Source: a virus. Taken from it: a DNA stretch of 38,024 nt. The notes below the pieces were generated by a model. The model ran no database searches. It worked only from the letters and a program-made list of their open reading frames with translations, and was not told the DNA's origin. Both the position numbers and the translations under genes were made by a program. Position 1 is the first letter of the stretch. Every line of letters starts with the position of its first letter. Below, piece after piece: positions 27,795-36,385 of this stretch. The stretch is from IMG/VR virus record IMGVR_UViG_3300017751_002750, positions 1 through 38,024 of that record, one strand, 5' to 3'.

Positions 27795-29282
27795 TTATAA
27801 GTCAAGATCAAGATCGTCGTCATCTTCTAAATCTTTTTCTGCACTAATCTGGTCTTCCATTTCTTTTATGGCATCATCATCCATTTTAAGGACATTCTTT
27901 CTGATCCATTCATTAGAAACATACTTACCAGAGTATTCGTCTACTGTTCCTAGCATATCAAATCTTTCTCTCATCATCTCAGATTCTTTTAACTCGGAGA
28001 AGTAGTTATCTTCTATAAAGTCATATGCAATATACGTCTTCCATTCATTCCAATCTTGTGTAGTAATAATACCTTTAAGAATCAACTGTGTCTTTAGTAG
28101 CTGATTAAACATATCACTAAATCTTTTTCTAAGTCGGTCAATAAATTTCTTAAATTTAATCTCATCCCTAGTAATTTCACTACTTCTACCTAAAGTAAAC
28201 TGATTTTCTTGTTCTAATCTATTTACTGGAACATTAAGCGATTTATATAATTTCTTTTGGAAGTATATAATATCATCAATCTGCCCAAGATTCTCACCGC
28301 CAGGCAGTGTAGAAATTTCAGTACCTCTTCCACCTTCTCTACGCGGTAAGAAGAAATCTTCCAACATTGACATATGCTTTCTATCATCTTTGATATCGCC
28401 AGTCTTTGCGTCATATACCAATTTATTTCTATATTGACTCATAATACCCTTAAGGTATTCTTCTGCTTTACCCTTAGGTAAGTTACCAACATCAATATAA
28501 AAGATTCTTCGTTCTGGCGCTCTACTAATTCTGTAGATAACCAATGAATCTTCCATCATGCGAAGTTGGTTAACAGGTTTAATTGCTTTATGCAAGTAAG
28601 ATAGTATTCTCTTTCTCTGTGGATCCAACATACCAGAAGTCGCATAACATATAGCGTCTGGATGTATCTTTAATCCCTGGCCAGCACTACTCATTTTAGT
28701 GTCTTGGAATAAAAAGTACTCTTCCTGTTTCTTAATAATTTTTGCCCCAGTTTTAGGGTCTTGTTCTTCTTCGATTTCTTTGACCTTTCTTAATTTAGTT
28801 GGGTCAATATATCGTAATTCTTTAATACCATTCTTTGGTGATTTATCATCAATAATGATATGATAAGGTAATCTTCCATCCACATACCACTTTCTGAATA
28901 TATCATGTGCGTATGAGTTAAAATTTAGTAACCTTAATATTGTTTCAAATTCATTCTTAACAGATTCTTTAATCTTATCAGAAATTTCTAATTTGTCAAG
29001 AATCAGATTAATTGGAGCCTCGTCGTTATCTCCTACAATAGATTCATTAATAATATCTTCGATCGCAGCATCGCACTCTGGTTGAGATGCAATATCACGA
29101 TACTTAAAAATTAAATCAACTTCATTCTTGGCCTTATCACCATCTAAATCAAGATACGCACCAAAGTGACCGCCAGTAGTAATAACACCGCTGCCGTCTT
29201 CGTCCGTATTAGGTACAAATGAAGGCCTGATAGGTTCTTCATTACCTTTTCTTTTTATTTCAAAACCAAAAAAATCTGCCAT
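27795..29282 (-). CDS. 20: portal vertex protein (T4 gp20)
   Basis: A 495-aa protein. The start MADFFGFEIKRKGNEEPIRP and the blocks QPECDAAIEDIINESIVGD, YVDGRLPYHIIID, RYIDPTKLRKVKEI, RMMEDSLVIYRISRAPERR and VNRLEQENQFTLGRSSEITR are highly conserved in gp20 of marine T4-like phages. Twelve copies form the DNA entry/exit portal and nucleate prohead assembly. The C-terminus is acidic (DLEDDDDLDLDL). A hairpin and late box lie directly upstream. Confidence 0.98.
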   Translation of the reverse strand: MADFFGFEIKRKGNEEPIRPSFVPNTDEDGSGVITTGGHFGAYLDLDGDKAKNEVDLIFKYRDIASQPECDAAIEDIINESIVGDNDEAPINLILDKLEISDKIKESVKNEFETILRLLNFNSYAHDIFRKWYVDGRLPYHIIIDDKSPKNGIKELRYIDPTKLRKVKEIEEEQDPKTGAKIIKKQEEYFLFQDTKMSSAGQGLKIHPDAICYATSGMLDPQRKRILSYLHKAIKPVNQLRMMEDSLVIYRISRAPERRIFYIDVGNLPKGKAEEYLKGIMSQYRNKLVYDAKTGDIKDDRKHMSMLEDFFLPRREGGRGTEISTLPGGENLGQIDDIIYFQKKLYKSLNVPVNRLEQENQFTLGRSSEITRDEIKFKKFIDRLRKRFSDMFNQLLKTQLILKGIITTQDWNEWKTYIAYDFIEDNYFSELKESEMMRERFDMLGTVDEYSGKYVSNEWIRKNVLKMDDDAIKEMEDQISAEKDLEDDDDLDLDL

Positions 29283-29305
29283 ATTTATTTCCTCAAATAA
29301 TATCA

Positions 29306-29327
29306 GGAGGGGAACTAAATCCCCTCC
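29306..29327 (-). other. GC-rich stem-loop in the gp20 leader
   Basis: GGAGGGG and CCCCTCC form a perfect 7-bp stem around an 8-nt loop, between gp19 and gp20. No T run follows on either strand, so a true terminator is unlikely. It begins a few bases after the expected start site of the late promoter at 29337-29344 and would sit at the 5' end of the gp20 mRNA. It could stabilise that RNA. Confidence 0.7.
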
Positions 29328-29336
29328 ATCTATTAC

Positions 29337-29344
29337 TATTTATA
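29337..29344 (-). promoter_or_regulatory. T4-type late promoter box before gp20
   Basis: TATAAATA on the minus strand, between the gp19 stop and gp20, 54 bases before the gp20 ATG. Confidence 0.75.
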
Positions 29345-29351
29345 CATCAAA

Positions 29352-29879
29352 TTAAGATGTAGTATCAGACTCCCAATATTGAACCTGTAGTTCAACAGTA
29401 AACTCCTCAATTGCATTCTCACTATCATAAGAAAGTTCGATTGCACTTAGATTTGTTGGGAAAGTTCCACGGATATCATACTTCTTAGTGACTTCTCCAG
29501 CTTTATTTAATTGTTCTACAATCATGTCAGCCTGATAATCAGTAGGATTAGATAGTCCAGTGTTTTCGTTATGGTTATTGATACCATTCATCCATCTTTC
29601 AAATGCGCCACGAACCGTAAAGTCAACATCATTAATAATGGTTATTGACCATGGCTCAAAGGTTCTATCACCTGCAATCTGTAACTGTCTACCACGGAAA
29701 GGTACCATGATAGGTGAAATTACAGATGCTGGCATCTGAGCACCTTTACATAAGAAAGAAGTTAGTTCAACATCGCCTTGAGCATAACTTGGAAAGTTAC
29801 AAGTAACTTTGAACATGTTAGCACGAGCGCCACCTCCAACTAATTTGGATTTAAAATCATCTACGCCTAAAATTGCCAT
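29352..29879 (-). CDS. 19: tail tube protein (T4 gp19)
   Basis: A 175-aa protein, similar to T4 gp19 (163). The start MAILGVDDFKSKLVGGGARA and the blocks VISPIMVPFRGRQLQIAGDR, FERWMNGINNHNENTG and RGTFPTNLSAIELSYDSENA are typical. It forms the inner tail tube through which DNA passes. It lies 13 bases after gp18, as in T4. A divergent copy is encoded at 23781-24251. Confidence 0.96.
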   Translation of the reverse strand: MAILGVDDFKSKLVGGGARANMFKVTCNFPSYAQGDVELTSFLCKGAQMPASVISPIMVPFRGRQLQIAGDRTFEPWSITIINDVDFTVRGAFERWMNGINNHNENTGLSNPTDYQADMIVEQLNKAGEVTKKYDIRGTFPTNLSAIELSYDSENAIEEFTVELQVQYWESDTTS

Positions 29880-29892
29880 TTTCTATTCTCCC

Positions 29893-31590
29893 TTATACGC
29901 CAGAGATTTCAGAGAAATCTACGCCGGTTCTTGTTGCCACAAAGTTAAGAGTGATGAAGTTAATAGACCTTGAAGGCTTGATAAAAATATCAGCCACAAA
30001 ACTATTAGCATCAATTACTTGACCTGTGTTGTTAGTTTCATCACATACAACTGTAAAGTCTGTTACACCCCTACGACCTTTTACATCACGTAGGAATGGC
30101 TCAATTAAGTTTCTGAATTGTGCACGAGTAAACTCGTCATTGAATTCAAATAACTGTGCTTCAGCAGCTGTTGAAATTGCTTTTTCTAATACAATAAATA
30201 ATCTTCTTACATTGATTCTATCGAAAGCAGATGGTCTCTTAAGCAAAGTTTTATCACCGAATAGAACCGTACCTTGACCAGGTAAAGATACTATTGGGTT
30301 AATTCTACCTTTATAAAGAGTGTCTCTATCAGCCTTAGTAGGATTAAATGCCAACTTAGTGATACCAAGTAATTGACCTCTGTTCACACCAGCAGGTGAG
30401 AACCAAGCATCAGCTACATTATCAGTATTAGCACATAAACCTGCCTGATGTCCTGCAGCACCAATCCAACGATATACATCGTTATACTTATCGTATACAT
30501 AAACCGCAGTAGAATCTACAGCAGCGTATGAAGATGATGTTATAGCAGCACCAGCCGCATTCACCCATGCATTAACAGTAGTTGCTGGATCAGCAGCATC
30601 TCTGGAATCTTCAATAGGTGGTGAGATAAATGCCATACAATCTTTTCTATTTTTAGCAATTGTGATTAATTTTTCAGCAATTACTTTACTATTATCAGCA
30701 TCTGGATATGCAAAAAGTAAATTTACATCTACTGTTTCTGCATCTGCAAATAATTCCAAACCAACCTGGATCTCGCCAGGTGTTACGTTTTGGTTATCAT
30801 CTGTTCCGCCAGATAGCGAGTTAGTAATAGCAGCGGTTACGGTAGTGTATGTAGTAGTGCCAGAAACAGCATTTCCTGCATCAGTTAAACCCGTAGGTGC
30901 TGCCAAAAATCTAATATATTCAGATCTTGCATTAATTACATCTGCGTAGTAGTTAGAACTACCATCAGATGATTTTGCATCTGAACCCTGTGATAAGAAT
31001 TCAAATGTTTCTAGGATTGTGCCCTCTTTACCGGACCACGCCCCGTCTTGGTCGATTACGACTATGTGAAGTTCATCTGCAGCATTAGTTTTACCTAAAT
31101 CCTCAGCGAAGTCAGAAGTGTCAGGAGCGGCACTAAATTCACCTGCATAGGCCCAACCAGTAAATGCCGTAGCATTTGCAGGACAGACTGATACCTGTAA
31201 ACTATTGCCTAAATCACCTGGGTATTTTGCTACCCAAGCCCCTTCACTTGTACTTCCTAAGTTGAGTGCTTCATAATCAGTTTCATTTCCCACAAAGAGT
31301 CCACCACCAGCTACTGTAGCATTATCATGCCCAGACTTAGCTCGAACTACTTTGAGAGCGCCACCATACTTCAAAAATGATGCCGCTGTGAGGAAATGTT
31401 TATAAGTATAGGTATCGGGTGTTCCGAATGTAGCTGCTAGTTCTTTCTCCGAAGTTACAGTTACAATCTCACCAACCGGTCCCCAATTAAATGACCCAGC
31501 CGTTCCGCCAATAGAACTTGCTACCGCAGGTACTACACCTGTTGCATCAATTTCTTTTACCTGAACTCCTGGTGATACTTGAAATGCCAT
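29893..31590 (-). CDS. 18: tail sheath protein (T4 gp18)
   Basis: A 565-aa contractile sheath protein. The start AFQVSPGVQVKEIDATGVVP and early GTAGSFNWGPVGEIV are characteristic. The C-terminal domain has GITKLAFNPTKADRDTLY, PIVSLPGQGTVLFGDKTLL and FDRINVRRLFIVLEKAIS, the conserved sheath core, and ends in a domain with KPSRSINFITLNFVATRTG. The middle (about 100-330) is variable and exposed. T4 gp18 is 659 aa, so an outer domain is reduced. A late box at 31652-31659 precedes it. Confidence 0.97.
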   Translation of the reverse strand: MAFQVSPGVQVKEIDATGVVPAVASSIGGTAGSFNWGPVGEIVTVTSEKELAATFGTPDTYTYKHFLTAASFLKYGGALKVVRAKSGHDNATVAGGGLFVGNETDYEALNLGSTSEGAWVAKYPGDLGNSLQVSVCPANATAFTGWAYAGEFSAAPDTSDFAEDLGKTNAADELHIVVIDQDGAWSGKEGTILETFEFLSQGSDAKSSDGSSNYYADVINARSEYIRFLAAPTGLTDAGNAVSGTTTYTTVTAAITNSLSGGTDDNQNVTPGEIQVGLELFADAETVDVNLLFAYPDADNSKVIAEKLITIAKNRKDCMAFISPPIEDSRDAADPATTVNAWVNAAGAAITSSSYAAVDSTAVYVYDKYNDVYRWIGAAGHQAGLCANTDNVADAWFSPAGVNRGQLLGITKLAFNPTKADRDTLYKGRINPIVSLPGQGTVLFGDKTLLKRPSAFDRINVRRLFIVLEKAISTAAEAQLFEFNDEFTRAQFRNLIEPFLRDVKGRRGVTDFTVVCDETNNTGQVIDANSFVADIFIKPSRSINFITLNFVATRTGVDFSEISGV

Positions 31591-31651
31591 CGCTTTATCC
31601 TCTCATTGAGTTAGTTAATATGTTGTTCATAATACGAATTTTCACTACTAT

Positions 31652-31659
31652 TATTTATA
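31652..31659 (-). promoter_or_regulatory. T4-type late promoter box before gp18
   Basis: TATAAATA on the minus strand in the 81-base gap between gp17 and gp18, 61 bases before the gp18 ATG. Confidence 0.75.
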
Positions 31660-31671
31660 AATAACCAAAAC

Positions 31672-33285
31672 CTAACGAAGTAACTTGTCAAAGGCATCAC
31701 CTTCAAACCATAAGTTATCATCACCAAGCATCTTCTCGCCCTTAGGAGTTTCCTCTGTATCAGGTATAAAACCAAAAGGCAACATATCGTCTTGTATTGC
31801 CGCTAGTCGTTCTCTATACAACATATCTTTCATATTAATATCCGAAATACCTTCGAATATATCAGTAGTAACGAACCATGCAAACATTACTAAATTCATC
31901 ATTAAATCATCATGGTTAGGTGCAATAGCACAATAAGAATTACCTTTACTTACAAAAGTACTCATTTCTACTATGGTATTAGCATCTTTAATTAAAATCT
32001 TTTTCTGTTCTATTAAATCTTTTACAGTAGAACAACCAATTCTTTTTACTCTACGTGTCATAGTTGCACCTAGAGCATTAGCTTTAATACTAGACTCTAC
32101 AAACATATTTTCGTATTCTAAGTCATAATATAGACCATTACACACTACAGCTCCTTGGTCATTACTTTCTATAATTACATATGCTTTATTATAATGGTTG
32201 GCATATTTATAAATTATATCAGGTAATAACATTGGTGATATATTATTATCTCTAAAAGTGCACACCTGTTCAAATGGTCTGGTAGTAATATCTATAATAT
32301 TAAAGGTTGAATAATCCTGTCCCCTACCTTTGGCAACATCCACAGTCATTACATAATCGTGTTCCTGCTTTGGTAAATCATATATGTATATATTCTCTTT
32401 ATATTCTATCGGATCCAATGATTTTTGTGCAAGTAAATGATTAGCTTCTATAAGTGTATTACCCCGTCCATGGAATGTATTACCGAATTCTTGCTCAAAC
32501 TGTAGTTCAGAAGTATTTGATACAGTTTCTTTTTTCCATTTTTCATCACGTCCTGGCACGTCCCACCAGTCAACACGAAAGGGTTTATACTCATTAGTTC
32601 CCTGCGAAGCACCTTCCCATATCTTATGATATACGTTACCAATACCATTAGCAGTAGAAGTAATAATAACCTTAGTATCTTTACCAGAAGATACAACAGG
32701 ATATGTAGATGTATAAAACTGTGCGTCATTCTCTACGAATGCAAACTCATCAAGAAACAGTAGATTAATAGATAGACCACGAATAGATGAACCAGATGTA
32801 GCAGCTGCCATAATCTTAGAATTATTTGAAAACTCGATCGACCCCTTGTTTAATGCTTTACAACCTGGTTGTAAAAAGAATGGTAGATTTTCTAGTGCAA
32901 GTGTTACTCTTGCCAACATTTCACGGGCAGTTGCGCCCTTATTAGCTAAGATAGCAATATTCTTTTCTGGGTGAAAACATGCATACCAAAGTAGATATAC
33001 AACAGATGAAATAGATTTACCAGACTGTCGACATGCTAAAACAATACTAAATCTACTATCATTAAAGTGATGAAACATCTTTTCTTGATATGGATATAAG
33101 TTAAATGGCACAAGACCTTCATCTAAAGAAATGACTTTAATATAAGTACGTGCGAAGTACGCAGAATCCTTCATGCATTTAGCATACTCCTGTACTTCTT
33201 CTTTAGTAAATTCTGTTTCTACGCCGTCTCTTTTAACAGAAGGATTGCCTAGATAACCAAATTCGCTATTCTTTATCCTCTGCAT
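31672..33285 (-). CDS. 17: terminase large subunit (T4 gp17)
   Basis: A 537-aa packaging motor. The ATPase domain has YPYQEKMFHHF, a deviant Walker A LACRQSGKS (residues 83-91), Walker B NLLFLDEFAF (LFLDE 176-180) and coupling motif ITSTANG. The nuclease domain has TVDVAKGRGQDYS (D316), AYVIIESNDQG and HDDLMMNLVMFAWF, the RNase H-like acidic residues. It cuts concatemeric DNA and pumps it into the prohead through portal gp20. The gene overlaps gp16 by 20 bases. Confidence 0.98.
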   Translation of the reverse strand: MQRIKNSEFGYLGNPSVKRDGVETEFTKEEVQEYAKCMKDSAYFARTYIKVISLDEGLVPFNLYPYQEKMFHHFNDSRFSIVLACRQSGKSISSVVYLLWYACFHPEKNIAILANKGATAREMLARVTLALENLPFFLQPGCKALNKGSIEFSNNSKIMAAATSGSSIRGLSINLLFLDEFAFVENDAQFYTSTYPVVSSGKDTKVIITSTANGIGNVYHKIWEGASQGTNEYKPFRVDWWDVPGRDEKWKKETVSNTSELQFEQEFGNTFHGRGNTLIEANHLLAQKSLDPIEYKENIYIYDLPKQEHDYVMTVDVAKGRGQDYSTFNIIDITTRPFEQVCTFRDNNISPMLLPDIIYKYANHYNKAYVIIESNDQGAVVCNGLYYDLEYENMFVESSIKANALGATMTRRVKRIGCSTVKDLIEQKKILIKDANTIVEMSTFVSKGNSYCAIAPNHDDLMMNLVMFAWFVTTDIFEGISDINMKDMLYRERLAAIQDDMLPFGFIPDTEETPKGEKMLGDDNLWFEGDAFDKLLR

Positions 33286-33697
33286 GTTCTATAATCTTCT
33301 CATTATCTTGTGCTAGTAGCCTTTGGAGATCGGTTGTAGAACCAACAAACACATTATTATTAGTAATACGTTTCTGTTCTTCCGACTTTTCGTCCTTATT
33401 TAGTTCTTTCTTACTTTTCTGTAAGGTCATAAGTTTTTCGGTAGTATCTCCTAAATTCTTAATAGTAGTAGATAGTACTTCAAAGGCCCTGGGGTGTTCA
33501 GACTCTCTCGCCAACTCAGCAAGAACATCGAGAGAACCCACTCCAGTTTTAATTAAATTTTTATATGTTTCTCGCGAGAATTCATAATCATCTTTTATGT
33601 CTTTATCTATCTTTAAAGGTCTGTCTTTAGCGACAGTAGGTAGATTTTTCTCCAGAGAGGCTTTTAATTTATCTTTTTTGTCCATAATTATATCCAT
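33266..33697 (-). CDS. 16: terminase small subunit (T4 gp16)
   Basis: About 140 aa, highly charged and helical. It starts MDIIMDKKDKLKASLEKNLP; the second Met (33683-33685) has GGAT about 6 nt upstream and may be the true start. DDYEFSRETYKNLIKTGVGS and LDVLAELARESEHPRAFEVL are typical of gp16 of marine T4-like phages, followed by a long coiled coil with KLMTLQKSKKELN. It recognises DNA and stimulates the gp17 ATPase. Order gp15-gp16-gp17 is conserved. Confidence 0.92.
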   Translation of the reverse strand: MDIIMDKKDKLKASLEKNLPTVAKDRPLKIDKDIKDDYEFSRETYKNLIKTGVGSLDVLAELARESEHPRAFEVLSTTIKNLGDTTEKLMTLQKSKKELNKDEKSEEQKRITNNNVFVGSTTDLQRLLAQDNEKIIEHAEDKE

Positions 33698-33702
33698 AAC
33701 AA

Positions 33703-34449
33703 TTAAGTAATTGTAGTTGTAACTGTATAGTTATCATCCTCATCTGCACTTGATGGATCAATAGATAGTTGTATATTTTCTAATATTTCTGAACCACCAG
33801 TATCACCATTAAGGTCAATATTAATGCCTCTAATAACACCTTGGTTACCAGTAGGGCCAAAGAATTTCATTTTCATTGTAAAGTCTAATTGATATATAAG
33901 AGCTCTTCTTGTAAGAAAATCACCTTCATAGTCATCACTAATAGTAACCCCAGTTAATATAATTGGAACATCTTGATTATAATTAAAACCACTTACAGGT
34001 AAAATGGAAACTGTGTATTCTGGCTGAAAATACGGTAATATCTGTTCTACTACTTGTAATCCATCATCTTGATTCTTTGCCATAACATATAATGACATAT
34101 TAATATTATAAGCAACTTGATGTTTTATTGTCTTCTTTTTATTTACATCAGACGCATGAGATTCTGTAATTGTATTACGTTTAGATAATTTTTGAGTAGA
34201 ATCCAATTCTAATGATGTAATTTCAAATGCCATTCTAGGCATTTTTATTGCCATAGATGCATCTGTACCAGAATCTTGGTCAATTCTAGCTAAAAACTTC
34301 TGTTTAGGACCATATGCAAGTGGTACTTTAATTTGATTAAGAACTGTACCATCAGATTTAGTTCTAATAACATTTATATTATTAAAGATAGTACCAAAGA
34401 CCGCTACAGCCTTTCTCATAGTTGAATGATAGAAATGATTACCAAACAT
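33703..34449 (-). CDS. 15: tail sheath stabiliser / tail completion protein (T4 gp15)
   Basis: A 248-aa protein. The start MFGNHFYHSTMRKAVAVFGT and FNNINVIRTKSDGTVLNQIK, VPLAYGPKQKFLARI, PRMAFEITSLELDS are conserved in gp15. It caps the tail end and joins it to the neck. It shares one base with gp14's stop and is followed five bases later by gp16. The C-terminal part has GDFLTRRALIYQLDFTMKMK, also typical. Confidence 0.94.
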   Translation of the reverse strand: MFGNHFYHSTMRKAVAVFGTIFNNINVIRTKSDGTVLNQIKVPLAYGPKQKFLARIDQDSGTDASMAIKMPRMAFEITSLELDSTQKLSKRNTITESHASDVNKKKTIKHQVAYNINMSLYVMAKNQDDGLQVVEQILPYFQPEYTVSILPVSGFNYNQDVPIILTGVTISDDYEGDFLTRRALIYQLDFTMKMKFFGPTGNQGVIRGINIDLNGDTGGSEILENIQLSIDPSSADEDDNYTVTTTIT

Positions 34450-35393
34450 TAGTAAGTCTCCGATGGGTCGCCAAACGGATTGGTTTCAGTAAAGTCTAAA
34501 ATTCCATCCGCTTCAATTTCAAATTCATAATTTCTTGCAGCATTATCTAATGTAAATGATTGTTCATCTGCTATATCATATGTATTAATAATGAAACAAG
34601 TATTATTACTTTCTGCGCCTACAACACCAAGGGTATTTGATGTAGTGAACTCTCTCATTTCACCACTTGAACCTGTTACACCTATATTAATTACAGTAAT
34701 ATCTGCTGAAGTAGTGGATAATTTATCTATTGAAGATATTGTTCCAGAAACAATAATTGCAGGAGTATCACCATCTTCAGCGACCAATGTTTGTGATATT
34801 ACCTCACCTTTAGTAAAGTGTGCATCTGCAGTTACAGATACTCTTAAAGTGGTTTGATATGCATTTAAAGCGGCTAAATTGTCTATATCACTTACACCAG
34901 TATCAATCTGTTCTTCACTATATTCAAAGAGTGAGCAAGTTAGTTTATAAACTGGTAAATTAGATAATTGGTAGAATGGTTGTTCATGTTCTACAAATGT
35001 AATTTCAAAGAAAGAATTAGATAAAGGTAAGAATATTAAATCACCCTCTTTAGGTTTAACTGAAGTTAAATTATTATTATATAAACCTATTAATCTTTCC
35101 CACTGGCGCTTAGAAATAATAAAATTAGCTTCATCTCTAATTTCTAGGCCAAACTTCTGGTATAAATCACCCGCCCCTTCAAATCCGTCTTGGTTTTCTA
35201 TGTATGCTTCAATCAAATACGCATCATCGAATGAGGACGCAGGGTCTTCATTTAAAATATCATCTCTACTTACTAGGGTTCTAGGGATATAATATACATC
35301 TTGTCCAAAGATTTTGAGTGATTCAATAACCAGGTCTTCGTACAGATTCTGTTCTGATCTGACTGCCTGACTGAAATATACATTTCTAGGCAT
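34449..35393 (-). CDS. 14: neck protein (T4 gp14)
   Basis: A 314-aa protein starting MPRNVYFSQAVRSEQNLYED, with LKIFGQDVYYIPRTLVSRDD and GLEIRDEANFIISKRQWERL, and then GDLIFLPLSNSFFEITFVEH, QPFYQLSNLPVYKLTCSLFE. These are strongly conserved in gp14 of T4-like phages. It closes the neck between head and tail with gp13. T4 gp14 is 256 aa; the extra length is a Thr/Ser-rich insertion around residues 175-275. Confidence 0.95.
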   Translation of the reverse strand: MPRNVYFSQAVRSEQNLYEDLVIESLKIFGQDVYYIPRTLVSRDDILNEDPASSFDDAYLIEAYIENQDGFEGAGDLYQKFGLEIRDEANFIISKRQWERLIGLYNNNLTSVKPKEGDLIFLPLSNSFFEITFVEHEQPFYQLSNLPVYKLTCSLFEYSEEQIDTGVSDIDNLAALNAYQTTLRVSVTADAHFTKGEVISQTLVAEDGDTPAIIVSGTISSIDKLSTTSADITVINIGVTGSSGEMREFTTSNTLGVVGAESNNTCFIINTYDIADEQSFTLDNAARNYEFEIEADGILDFTETNPFGDPSETY

Positions 35394-35396
35394 TTT

Positions 35397-36146
35397 TTAT
35401 CCCGTATAGAAATCGACTGGTTGTTCCCAATTCAATCTGACTTCTTCAGTTAATTTTTCTAATTCCTGTGTGGCGTCTTCAAATAATTGTCTACCATTAA
35501 ACTGTACTCCGCCTGGCATAGTCATACCTTCAAACTTTAGTAGGTTCTGGCCCCATTGCAGTTTAATTAGTGCTGAAGCATATCTTTTTAAGTAATAATC
35601 GTTCCATACATCAGTAAATGTATTAGGATCAATAATTCTATAACACTCAACAACTATATACTGATCTACTGCAACTTCATTAGACCAATCCATATCAATT
35701 CTTAATTGGTTTTTATGTCTTTCAAATGAAATATGTTTATCATCAGAATCCATTAGTATATCAAGTAGAGATAACCACTGTTGGGTCATTTCGTAATCTA
35801 CCAATGAACCTAAGAAGCCAAGATTATAAACATCATTTAAGTGTATCTGATACTTAACATCAAATAAACTATTTGTTGCCATTGTATCTCTGATAGGCAT
35901 GACACGAACTACATCAGTCACAAGATCAGGCACTGAAATATACCCATTGGTCATATCATCTGATGTAACCTGATGTTTTAAATATACTTTTTCAATTGCG
36001 TCAGAATGATAAGTTTGATAGAACTGTAAAGCTTCATCTACTCTATCGTCAACTTGATCATCATCCACATTAATTTCAACAACAGGTGCGCCTAAGCTTC
36101 TGAGGCAATAATCTATGAATGTTTGTCTTGAATTTGGTTTAGCCAT
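35397..36146 (-). CDS. 13: neck protein (T4 gp13)
   Basis: A 249-aa protein starting MAKPNSRQTFIDYCLRSLGA with PVVEINVDDDQVDDRVDEAL and FYQTYHSDAIEKVYLKH, then MDWSNEVAVDQYIVVECYRI and a C-terminal LKRYASALIKLQWGQNLLKF with MPGGVQFNGRQLFEDA. All are gp13 hallmarks. It binds the portal after DNA packaging and forms the neck. gp14 begins three bases after its stop. Confidence 0.96.
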   Translation of the reverse strand: MAKPNSRQTFIDYCLRSLGAPVVEINVDDDQVDDRVDEALQFYQTYHSDAIEKVYLKHQVTSDDMTNGYISVPDLVTDVVRVMPIRDTMATNSLFDVKYQIHLNDVYNLGFLGSLVDYEMTQQWLSLLDILMDSDDKHISFERHKNQLRIDMDWSNEVAVDQYIVVECYRIIDPNTFTDVWNDYYLKRYASALIKLQWGQNLLKFEGMTMPGGVQFNGRQLFEDATQELEKLTEEVRLNWEQPVDFYTG

Positions 36147-36151
36147 ATTAC

Positions 36152-36159
36152 TATTTATA
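36152..36159 (-). promoter_or_regulatory. TATAAATA late-type box before gp13
   Basis: TATAAATA on the minus strand, five bases before the gp13 ATG and overlapping the stop of the 75-aa gene. If used, the transcript would begin at about the start codon. Confidence 0.45.
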
Positions 36160-36382
36160 CCCTAGTTGCAAGTCCATTAGAGTCGACCTCTAATTCATGT
36201 AAATATAATATATCACCATCTGGACTATCTATTTTATTTGTGCTGATTCTAATATTGTCTGGATTTAATGAATCGTGTAAATCTTTATCTAATGATTCCA
36301 TTAATAATCCTACTATTACGTTATCATTATCTGAATCATATATCACCCAAAACTTATCTGCTGCTGTTATTAATTCATCCAT
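36155..36382 (-). CDS. hypothetical protein, 75 aa
   Basis: A 75-aa acidic protein: MDELITAADKFWVIYDSDND, NVIVGLLMESLDKDLHDSLN and a C-terminal ILYLHELEVDSNGLATRV. There is no signal or membrane segment. It lies three bases after the fibre-like gene and eight before gp13, so it is likely co-expressed with the structural genes. I do not recognise it; a small virion or assembly protein would fit the position. Confidence 0.6.
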   Translation of the reverse strand: MDELITAADKFWVIYDSDNDNVIVGLLMESLDKDLHDSLNPDNIRISTNKIDSPDGDILYLHELEVDSNGLATRV

Positions 36383-36385
36383 TTT

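Noticed and set aside
10580-32211. Further TATAAATA matches on the minus strand at 10580-10587 (in gp62), 18925-18932 (in gp47) and 32204-32211 (in gp17).
   Set aside because: They lie well inside coding regions of AT-rich genes with no nearby downstream start, so they are probably chance.
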